Below are positions 55,010 through 62,696 of a stretch of 64,000 bases of DNA, in pieces. Position 1 is the stretch's first letter. Each line of letters starts with the position of its first letter. The position numbers and the translations under genes are program-made. Source of the stretch: Flavobacterium limi (GTDB taxonomy: Bacteria; Bacteroidota; Bacteroidia; Flavobacteriales; Flavobacteriaceae); contig NZ_JAADZV010000002.1 in NCBI RefSeq assembly GCF_010645075.1, forward strand, positions 545,447 to 609,446, in the 5' to 3' direction. The notes under the pieces were generated by a model. The model saw nothing but the letters and a program-made list of their open reading frames with translations, ran no database searches and had not been told where the DNA came from.

Positions 55010-56742
55010 ATGGAGCAATTTGTAGTATCGGCACGTAAATATCGCCCGCAGACCTTTAAGGATGTTGTGGGGCAGAAAGCCATTACAAACACTTTGCTAA
55101 ATGCCATAGAAAGCAATCATCTTGCTTCTGCACTTTTATTCACAGGACCGCGTGGAGTTGGTAAAACCACCTGCGCACGTATTTTGGCACGGAAAATAAA
55201 TCAGCCCGGATATGACGATCCAAATGAAGATTTTGCGTTTAACGTGTTTGAGTTAGATGCAGCTTCAAATAACTCCGTTGATGATATCCGAAACCTGATT
55301 GATCAGGTTCGAATCCCTCCCCAAACAGGACAGTATAAAGTTTATATTATTGACGAGGTTCATATGTTGTCTTCGGCTGCTTTTAATGCTTTCCTGAAAA
55401 CATTGGAAGAACCGCCAAAACATGCTATATTCATTTTAGCGACAACAGAAAAACACAAAATCATTCCCACGATTTTATCACGCTGTCAGATTTTTGATTT
55501 CAAAAGAATTACTGTAAAGGATGCCAAAGAACATTTGGCTGATGTAGCACAAAGTCAGGGAATCAGTTTTGAAGATGATGCTTTGCATATTATTGCTCAA
55601 AAAGCAGATGGTGCTATGCGTGATGCTTTATCCATTTTTGACCGTGTGGTTTCTTTTTGCGGAACCAATTTAACGCATCAGGCCGTAACCGAAAACCTAA
55701 ACGTTCTGGATTACGAGACCTATGTTTCGATTACAGATTTACTTTTAGAAAATAAAATTCCGGAACTTTTACTGGCATACAACGATATCCTTGCAAAAGG
55801 TTTTGACGGGCATCATTTCATAGCCGGTTTAGCTTCGCATTTCAGGGATTTATTAGTAAGTAAAACCCCTGCTACTTTAAGTTTGCTTGAAGTGGGCGAA
55901 CAAGCACAGCAAATGTACGGCACACAGGCTCAAAAATGTTCTCAGGATTTTTTATTACAGGGAATAGACATTGCCAACGATTGCGATTTAAAATACAAAT
56001 TAAGCCAAAATCAGCGTCTTTTGGTCGAGTTATGCCTCATGCAGTTAGCCTCTATCAACTTTGATGGAGAAAAAAAAAAGCTGAGCAATTTATAATTCCG
56101 CCCACTTATTTTAAAAACGGAGGATATTCTATCACTGAAGTCCAAAATCCGAAGTCCAAAGTTGAAACTGAAACTGAAACTGAAACTGAAACTGAAACTG
56201 CACCCCCTCTAAAAGAAGAAACTGTAGCTGCAACACAAGTTCAAAATACTGTGGCTGCTAAACCTGAAAACAATAATGAGCCAAAAGTATCTGCTTTTTC
56301 TCTGGCAAGTATCCGTAAGAAAAAAGAGCTGGAAGCAAACAGTAAATCTTATGTTAAACCTACTTCAGTCCTGCTTACAGAAGAATTTTCAGAAACAGAC
56401 ATGCTTTTGTACTGGAACAAATATGCACAGCGTTTAGGGGAAAAAGGTTTCAAAATCATGGAATCGTTATTATTGATTAACGACCCAAAATTAAACGGAA
56501 CCGTAATTACAATTGAATTGCCGAATGAAGGTTCTAAATTAGATTTTGAAAGCCAGGTTAACGGACTTTTAGGCTATTTAAAAGGGCACTTACACAATCA
56601 TGATATTACAATTGAAGTAATTGTAAATGAAACGATAGAAAACAAAAGAAGTTTTAACGATCAGGACCGATACAATCGTTTATTGGAAATCAACCCAAAT
56701 ATTGAACTTTTACGTTCGACATTTGGATTGGACATACCTTAA
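55010..56742 (+). CDS. dnaX: DNA polymerase III subunits gamma/tau, with a -1 frameshift site
   Basis: The zero frame (ATG 55010 to TAA 56093-56095) encodes 361 residues. It has Walker A GPRGVGKTTC near 45-54, DEVHML near 118, the SRC motif LSRCQIFDF, and a domain III. It ends five codons after the A10 run at 56070-56079. In the -1 frame the sequence runs on from that run to 56742: a linker (AEQFIIPPTYFKNGGYS), six Glu-Thr repeats, and a C-terminal tau-like domain. With one base re-read, the total is 577 residues. The zinc-binding Cys cluster of E. coli DnaX is absent. The clamp loader needs the short and long forms, so shifting is probably real, by ribosome slippage or RNA-polymerase slippage. 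Confidence 0.85.
56070..56080 (+). promoter_or_regulatory. Slippery A10-G site in dnaX
   Basis: Ten A followed by G end in A AAA AAG in the zero frame, the same heptamer used for -1 frameshifting in E. coli dnaX. An SD-like GGAG lies directly upstream (56066-56069) and a weak TCCG/CGGA stem downstream. A homopolymer of this length also favours transcriptional slippage, as known for Thermus dnaX. Confidence 0.65.
56164..56199 (+). repeat. (GAAACT)6 hexanucleotide repeat in dnaX
   Basis: Six perfect copies of GAAACT encode six Glu-Thr pairs in the tau-specific linker (-1 frame). Copy changes would keep the frame, so the linker length could vary between strains. Confidence 0.85.
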
Positions 56743-56745
56743 TGA

Positions 56746-57324
56746 TTATTGATTTCTTAATCCCAAATCATAGACCTTTTGTAACCATTTCTTTCTTTGA
56801 GCTTCAGTAGAGGTTTTCACAATTCCGATATAACTTACTTTTACAGGTGTTATGCCACAAAATTGCAGGGTGCATTTCTTTAACTGATTCACACTTGGCC
56901 TTGCATAAACCAATCGGTAATACCAGCCTGGCTGATCTAAAGTGGTAATGATGTGAGCTGTTTTACCTTTTAGAAGCTTATCCCACCAAACCGAATTTTC
57001 ACGGTATTGAAATGCCATTCCGGGTAGAAATAAACGATCGATAAAACCTTTTGTAATAGCTGGCAGACCCCCCCACCAAACGGGATGAACCCAGACCAGA
57101 TGATCGGCATTTTGGATTTTTTTCCAGGCTTCAGCTAAATCCGGTTCTAATTCGGTTCGTTTTTGATAACCAAACTGTAAATTCGGATTGAATTTCAATT
57201 CGGCAATGGTTATGGTTTCAACCTGAGAGCCAGAATCAATTACTCCTTTATGGTATTCATTAGCAATAGCAAAATTGAAACTTTCCGGATTTGGATGTCC
57301 GTTTATAATCAGTATTTTTTTCAT
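56746..57324 (-). CDS. NAD(P)H-dependent quinone-type oxidoreductase (flavodoxin-like fold)
   Basis: This 192-residue protein starts at ATG 57324 (MKKILIINGHPNP; the longer open frame adds only an untypical N-terminal extension). It carries the flavin-binding loop NGHPNPESFN, HPVWWGGLPAITKGFIDRLF (about 79-98) and TTLDQPGWYY. This is the NQO1/KefF-type family. It is encoded 56 bases after the Crp/Fnr-type regulator on the same strand, so it is probably a target of that regulator. Confidence 0.85.
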   Translation of the reverse strand: MKKILIINGHPNPESFNFAIANEYHKGVIDSGSQVETITIAELKFNPNLQFGYQKRTELEPDLAEAWKKIQNADHLVWVHPVWWGGLPAITKGFIDRLFLPGMAFQYRENSVWWDKLLKGKTAHIITTLDQPGWYYRLVYARPSVNQLKKCTLQFCGITPVKVSYIGIVKTSTEAQRKKWLQKVYDLGLRNQ

Positions 57325-57380
57325 GTTTATATTTTTTATAAAAATACTATTCACATGAAAAATCATACCGGACAAATGTC

Positions 57381-57941
57381 CTATAAAGCAGCTTTTCTGA
57401 TTCGGCTTAAATGTCTTGGTGTAATTCCTAAATAAGAGGCTAAATATTGGAGTGGAATTAACTGCAGGTATTTTTGGTGATTTTTATAAAGCTCTTCATA
57501 GCGTTGTGTACCTGATAATTTTTGAAAAGAAATCATTCTTTTGTTCAGGTTTACAAATTCTATTTCAGTTAATTTTCTTCCTGTTTCCTGCCAGTTGTAA
57601 CCTGACTGATACAGTTTTTCCAAACCTTTTCGACTTAAAACCTGTACTTCTGTATCAGTCAAAGCCTGAATGTTTTCTTCTGCTTTTTCTTCTGTTATAA
57701 AACTGGCAAAAGACGCCATAAATTCATTTTCAAAAGCAAAACAATTAGTAATCTCATCTCCTTTGTGATTAACGAAAAAAGAACGCAGAATTCCTTTTTT
57801 TATAAAAACAACTTCATTGCATACCTGATTTTCCATCAGCAAAAATTCTCCTTTTTTTAATTTCCGAAACGTGATTAAACCGTCTAAAAGATTTAACTCT
57901 TCCAAAGATAAATTCTGGATGGACTGAAAAACAGTTTTCAT
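57381..57941 (-). CDS. Crp/Fnr-family transcriptional regulator
   Basis: This 186-residue protein has a cyclic-nucleotide-binding-like beta-barrel (about 20-115, FRKLKKGEFLLMENQVCNEV, KKGILRSFFVN) and a short winged helix-turn-helix at the end (LQYLASYLGITPRHLSRIR). Small Crp-like regulators of this kind are common in Bacteroidota and control quinone reductases and stress genes; the effector is usually unknown. It lies between the TMEM175 gene (11 bases upstream) and the reductase gene. Confidence 0.9.
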   Translation of the reverse strand: MKTVFQSIQNLSLEELNLLDGLITFRKLKKGEFLLMENQVCNEVVFIKKGILRSFFVNHKGDEITNCFAFENEFMASFASFITEEKAEENIQALTDTEVQVLSRKGLEKLYQSGYNWQETGRKLTEIEFVNLNKRMISFQKLSGTQRYEELYKNHQKYLQLIPLQYLASYLGITPRHLSRIRKAAL

Positions 57942-57952
57942 CAGCTTCTAAA

Positions 57953-58534
57953 TTAATTTTTTGAAGCAAAAACTTTCTCAATTCTTTTATCCGGGACAAG
58001 CCATAAGAAAGCGACTGCCAGATAAGCGGCACCCGAGATCCATTCGTTGTAAAATGAAAAAGCAATTCCTAAGATATTTAAAATTGTAGAGGCTTTCCCT
58101 TTTAAATCTTTTCCTATTGCGTCTGCCAGAACCGAATTTTCTCCTTGGCTTGAAATTATAAGATTTTGTAAAATGAAATAGGCAATTGCAGAAAAAAACA
58201 AAACTGCTCCGTACAGAGTCATTGAGGCCTTTGCAAAATTATGTTCTCCCATCCAGCCTGTCGCTACCGGAATTAAGGATAGCCAAAACAACAAATGCAT
58301 ATTAGCCCAAAGGATTTTTGCGTTTACTTTAGTCAGTTCATGAAGCAAATAATGATGGTTGTTCCAGTAAATTCCAACATAAATAAAACTCAGGATATAA
58401 CTCAAAAATTTAGGAATAAGCGGTTTTAAATCGGCAAACTCGTGTCCGTGCGGTACTTTAATTTCCAAAACCATAATGGTGATAATAATAGCTAATACAC
58501 CATCACTGAAAGCTTCGAGTCGAGTTTTATTCAT
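57953..58534 (-). CDS. TMEM175-family potassium channel-like protein
   Basis: This 193-residue protein has six predicted transmembrane helices. The TMEM175 signature RLEAFSDGVLAIIITIMVLE sits in the first one, and the FSD motif that lines the pore is intact. Bacterial TMEM175 proteins are tetrameric K+ channels with one six-helix repeat per subunit. Being first in an operon with a Crp-type regulator and a quinone reductase is unusual and suggests a link between membrane potential or K+ and redox stress. Confidence 0.85.
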   Translation of the reverse strand: MNKTRLEAFSDGVLAIIITIMVLEIKVPHGHEFADLKPLIPKFLSYILSFIYVGIYWNNHHYLLHELTKVNAKILWANMHLLFWLSLIPVATGWMGEHNFAKASMTLYGAVLFFSAIAYFILQNLIISSQGENSVLADAIGKDLKGKASTILNILGIAFSFYNEWISGAAYLAVAFLWLVPDKRIEKVFASKN

Positions 58535-58617
58535 TTTAAAAAATTGATTTGAAGATTTTTTTACAGATTAATAATTTCCAAATTTAATTATAACCTGTAA
58601 AATGGTAAAATTTAAGT

Positions 58618-59508
58618 TTAAATTTTACCGTAGTACATTGCTTTTACTATTCCGTCAGAAAGTCCAATTTTTGGAACATAAATCTGGCGTGCCCCACTCC
58701 ATTTCATCGCATTCAGATAAATTCTGGTTGCATGGATAATTACGTCGGCACGGTCTGAATTCAGCCCTAATTCGGCTATTCTTTGTTCATAAGTCAAAGA
58801 GTTTAAAAAAGCATATTGTGAATTGATATAAATGTATGAAAGCGGTTTTTCCTGCTGCTTTCCGGACATTTTAAATAATTTATTGATATTTCCTCCTGAA
58901 CCAATAAGAGTAACTTCCTCATAATCTTTAGTATTGGTTCGAATCCACTTCTCAATCTCATCCCAAACCACATCATGAACCATATTATTCAGCAAACGAA
59001 CTGTTCCTGCCTTGAATGATCTTGAATTGATCATTTTCCCATCTGAAAAAAGAGTAAATTCGGTGCTTCCGCCACCAACATCCACAAAAAGATAAGTTTG
59101 GTCTGTTCTAAGCAAATGATGTAAATCTGTTGAAGCAATAATAGCCGCTTCTTTTTTCCCGTCAATAATTTCAATTTTTATGTCAGCTTTTTTCTTAATC
59201 AGACCTACCACTTCTTTTGCATTGTAAGCCTCCCGCATTGCTGAAGTTGCAAAAGCCATATAACGCTCAACTTTATGAACTTTCATTAAAAGGTAAAATG
59301 CTTTCATGGCATCAACCATCCTGTCAATATTTTCTTCTGAAATTTCACCAACTGTAAAGGCATCCTGCCCAAGACGTATTGGTACACGAACAAGTGAACT
59401 TTTATTAAATTGAGGCTCTTTGCCTTCCTGCTCTACAACATTCGATATCAAAAGTCTCATGGCATTTGAACCGATATCTATTGCTGCGTATTTTTTTATT
59501 TTAATCAT
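58618..59508 (-). CDS. ppx: Exopolyphosphatase (Ppx/GppA family)
   Basis: This 296-residue protein starts at ATG 59508 (a GTG two codons upstream is possible). It has the ASKHA ATPase fold: YAAIDIGSNAMRLLISN at the start, YLFVDVGGGSTEF near 139-151 and IGSGGNINKL. It hydrolyses long-chain polyphosphate or pppGpp. It lacks the C-terminal HD-type domain of E. coli Ppx and so is the short form usual in Bacteroidota. It follows ppk1 by 38 bases in the same operon. Confidence 0.9.
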   Translation of the reverse strand: MIKIKKYAAIDIGSNAMRLLISNVVEQEGKEPQFNKSSLVRVPIRLGQDAFTVGEISEENIDRMVDAMKAFYLLMKVHKVERYMAFATSAMREAYNAKEVVGLIKKKADIKIEIIDGKKEAAIIASTDLHHLLRTDQTYLFVDVGGGSTEFTLFSDGKMINSRSFKAGTVRLLNNMVHDVVWDEIEKWIRTNTKDYEEVTLIGSGGNINKLFKMSGKQQEKPLSYIYINSQYAFLNSLTYEQRIAELGLNSDRADVIIHATRIYLNAMKWSGARQIYVPKIGLSDGIVKAMYYGKI

Positions 59509-59546
59509 GCTCACTTTATGATTTGAAATTTAAATTTGTGTAATTA

Positions 59547-61625
59547 TTAATTTGTTTTTTGAACAGCTGCTTCCGCTATTTCGATTTTATTCTGGTAGTA
59601 TTTATACGTTTCCAGTTGTGCCCTGAAAGGAGCATGATGATTTCTGGCTTTGTATTTATTATCTAATTTATAAGAATGATACCTCACTTTTACATTCCCT
59701 TTCCATGCAATATTAAAATTATCTATTAATTCTTTTTTAATTGATAAATCATAAATTGGACAAGTAACTTCTACTCTTCCATCAAGATTTCTGGTCATAA
59801 AATCGGCTGAAGATATATATACTTCTGTTAAACCGGCATTTCCAAAAATATATACTCTTGAATGTTCCAGATAATTATCAACTATACTTATTGCCTCAAT
59901 ATTCTCACTCATGCCAGGGATTCCCGGAATTAAAGAACAGATTCCTCTTACCTGAAGCTGAATTTTAACTCCTGCATTACTGGCTTCATATAATTTATCG
60001 ATCATTTTAAAATCAGATAAACTATTCATTTTCAATTTTATATGTGTTTTCCTGCCGGCCAAAGCATGCAGAATTTCCCGGTCTATCAGTTTAATAAATT
60101 TGGAACGCGTGTAATGTGGAGATACAATTAAATGCTTATATCTGTGCACCCTGTAGTTGATGTCAAAAAATTCAAATATTTTTGAAATGTCTTTTAGAAT
60201 CCCCTGATGACAGGTAAAAAGTGTTACATCTGTATAAATTTTGGCGGTAGCTTCATTAAAATTACCTGTTGAAATAAAACCGTAACGGCGTGTTTTTTCG
60301 TTTTCGACTCTTTCGATTACACATATTTTACTGTGAACCTTTAAGCCTTTCATTCCAAAAATAAGTTCAATTCCTTCAGTCTGCATTTGTTCTGCATAAG
60401 AAATATTTGAAGCTTCATCGAAACGTGCCTGAAGTTCGATTTGAACCACTACTTTTTTACCATTTTTAGCTGCATTAATCAAAGAACTGATAATTTGCGA
60501 ATTTTTAGCCAGACGATATAAAGTAATTTTGATGCTGGTTACTTTTGGATCTAAAGCTGCCTCACGCAAAAACTTAGTCAGGTATGAGAAAGACTGATAT
60601 GGCGCATGAACCAAATAATCTTTTTTGTTTATTTTTTCTAAAATGCTTCCGTCGAGACTTAAACCCGGAACCGGCAAAGGCTCATTAGGTTTATACAGTA
60701 AATCGTAACGACCTAAATTTGGGAAACTCATGTAATCCCGGCGGTTATGGTATCTCCCGCCCGGGATGATACTATCTGTTTCTACGATTTTCATTTTCTC
60801 TAAAAAGAAATGCAGGGTATCATCTTCAATCTGGCTGTCGTAAATAAAACGAACCGGCTCGCCTATTCGTCGGTCTTTTACAGATGAAGCAATTTTTTCA
60901 AGCATACTTTTACTCAAATCGCTGTCAATATCTAATTGAGCATCACGTGTAATTTTAATCATGTGTGCCGAAACACTTTTAAAATCAAATATATTGAAAA
61001 TGCTTTTTAGTTTATAACGAATAACATCGTCAATTAAAATCACATATTGTTTTTCATCTTCTGAAGGAAGTACAACAAACCGATTGATATTTTTAGGAAT
61101 TTCAATCAGAGCATAACGAATCTCATCATTAGCCAGTTCCAAACGAACTGCCAGATAACCTAAAGTATCTTTAAGAACCGGAAAAACGGCCAGGTCATTC
61201 AAAATAATAGTCACCAGTTCCGGACTTAACTTTTGCATGTAAAAGTCCTTTAAGAAACATTCTTGTTTGGGACTGATCTGATCTTCGGTTATAATAAAAA
61301 TGTTTTCGGCTTCAAGTTCCGCTTCAATGTTTCCTAAAATACGCAAACTCTCGGACTGTTGCTGAATAACAATCTCTGTGATATCTTTAATTAATTGATG
61401 TGCGGAAATCCCTCCTAAATATTTTTCGCCTGAAATACCTGAAAGGCTTAGTCTCCGTATTGCAGCATATCGAACTCTGAAAAATTCATCTAAGTTGTTT
61501 GAAAAAATTCCAACAAAACGCAGTCTGTCTAAAAGCGGAACCGTGTTATCACCGGCTTCCTGAAGTACTCTTGCATTAAACGCTAACCAGCTTTTTTCTC
61601 TGTCGATATATTTCTGTTCGTGCAC
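59547..61625 (-). CDS. ppk1: Polyphosphate kinase 1
   Basis: This 692-residue protein starts with GTG at 61625 (no ATG fits the family start EQKYIDREKSWLAFNARVL). It has the N-terminal helical domain, the head domain, and two PLD-like catalytic domains. The phospho-accepting His is in GLKVHSKICVIER, and FISTGNFNEATAKIYTD follows. PPK1 makes and breaks polyphosphate using ATP. It lies between sixA (5 bases upstream) and ppx, so the whole unit controls polyphosphate. Confidence 0.94.
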   Translation of the reverse strand: MHEQKYIDREKSWLAFNARVLQEAGDNTVPLLDRLRFVGIFSNNLDEFFRVRYAAIRRLSLSGISGEKYLGGISAHQLIKDITEIVIQQQSESLRILGNIEAELEAENIFIITEDQISPKQECFLKDFYMQKLSPELVTIILNDLAVFPVLKDTLGYLAVRLELANDEIRYALIEIPKNINRFVVLPSEDEKQYVILIDDVIRYKLKSIFNIFDFKSVSAHMIKITRDAQLDIDSDLSKSMLEKIASSVKDRRIGEPVRFIYDSQIEDDTLHFFLEKMKIVETDSIIPGGRYHNRRDYMSFPNLGRYDLLYKPNEPLPVPGLSLDGSILEKINKKDYLVHAPYQSFSYLTKFLREAALDPKVTSIKITLYRLAKNSQIISSLINAAKNGKKVVVQIELQARFDEASNISYAEQMQTEGIELIFGMKGLKVHSKICVIERVENEKTRRYGFISTGNFNEATAKIYTDVTLFTCHQGILKDISKIFEFFDINYRVHRYKHLIVSPHYTRSKFIKLIDREILHALAGRKTHIKLKMNSLSDFKMIDKLYEASNAGVKIQLQVRGICSLIPGIPGMSENIEAISIVDNYLEHSRVYIFGNAGLTEVYISSADFMTRNLDGRVEVTCPIYDLSIKKELIDNFNIAWKGNVKVRYHSYKLDNKYKARNHHAPFRAQLETYKYYQNKIEIAEAAVQKTN

Positions 61626-61630
61626 GTTAT

Positions 61631-62116
61631 TTATTTTAAATCTTTGGGGAAAATTGTTTTATGGGTTTTGCCTTTACCAATCGTATCCCAGCTTTCTGAA
61701 TCGAATTGGAGTGATACGAAACCTGAAGTTGGAACATTTTCTATAAAAACATCCCCAAATTTATTAACAAAATTTGTAATAGCCTCGTTATGTCCAAAAA
61801 GAATAACGCTTTCTAAACTATTATCACATGATTTAATAACTTTTTCGAGATGTCTGTCATCAAAAGTGTATAATTCATCTTTGAATAAAATACTTTCTAA
61901 TGGGTATGACAAGTTTTGTGCAAAAATGATAGCTGTTTCTAAAGCCCTGGCAGCAGTACTGCTCCATATTGTATAGGTTTTAGGAAGAAATTTCGAAATG
62001 GCGCCTGAAACGCTGTGGGCATCTAAAATACCTCTTTTCATTAAGGGTCTGTCAAAATCTTTTAAAGGTGCTTCCCAACTTGATTTTGCATGTCGTATTA
62101 AAATTAAATTTTTCAT
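61631..62116 (-). CDS. sixA: SixA-family phosphohistidine phosphatase
   Basis: This 161-residue histidine-phosphatase starts at ATG 62116 (MKNLILIRHAKSSWE); the open frame upstream has no conserved sequence. The catalytic RHAKSSW motif is at 8-14 and the second His in LFGHNEA is near 104-110. SixA removes phosphate from phospho-His proteins. It is the first gene of the sixA-ppk1-ppx operon, 5 bases before ppk1. Confidence 0.9.
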   Translation of the reverse strand: MKNLILIRHAKSSWEAPLKDFDRPLMKRGILDAHSVSGAISKFLPKTYTIWSSTAARALETAIIFAQNLSYPLESILFKDELYTFDDRHLEKVIKSCDNSLESVILFGHNEAITNFVNKFGDVFIENVPTSGFVSLQFDSESWDTIGKGKTHKTIFPKDLK

Positions 62117-62696
62117 AAAATATATTTTTAAGGATAGATACCAACAGGAATAATTCAATTTCTAATTTACAAAAGAAATTTCAATAGCCTGCTTTTTTTT
62201 TATTCTGTTAACATTTTGGAATAAAATTTAACCAAACAGTAAATAATTAAACTTAAGTTATTTTAAAAAAAAGCGTTGTTCATCTGTTAAAATTATCACT
62301 TAACCGATATTATCAGAGCGTATAAAATAGAATATAAAATACTGACAAACAATATTTTATAGATAAAATTATTACAAATTATATCTCAAAAAATAAAAAA
62401 ACACCTCTCTTATCTTGTTATAATTCTATTAAAAAGAAGCATTTTAAATTAATTATTTAACAAAAAAATGCATTTAAACGATTTTTCAGGTTAGTCACAG
62501 ATAAAGAAAACATAATTTAATCAATCTATATAACTTTGATTCATAGATTTAATGTTAAAATTTTGAGATAATCACAATACCACTTTCTTCCCGCCTTAAT
62601 TAAATCTAAATGCCTTTAATGAATAACTCCAAAAATTCATTTAAAAGGCAAGAAGTCCAAAACATTTTTAATCCTAACTTAATAAAATTAGAGATT
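62117..62696. other. Divergent intergenic region, 580 bases
   Basis: This region is between the sixA operon (-) and the giant secreted-protein gene (+). It is very AT-rich. A TAACTTTG box (62531-62538) matches TAnnTTTG and could drive the plus-strand gene with a long leader of about 150 bases. A GCATTTT/AAAATGC pair lies near 62440-62475. No coding sequence was seen. Confidence 0.4.
62531..62538 (+). promoter_or_regulatory. -7-like element before the giant secreted-protein gene
   Basis: TAACTTTG matches TAnnTTTG exactly; no TTG at the usual -33 spacing is seen. Confidence 0.35.

Noticed and set aside
56251..56742. Separate gene starting at ATG 56251
   Set aside because: The same frame is open upstream to the A10 run and encodes the tau linker, so this is the distal part of dnaX, not an own gene.
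61620..61976. Plus-strand open frame across sixA
   Set aside because: SixA on the minus strand has the catalytic motif and operon position; the plus frame is a shadow.
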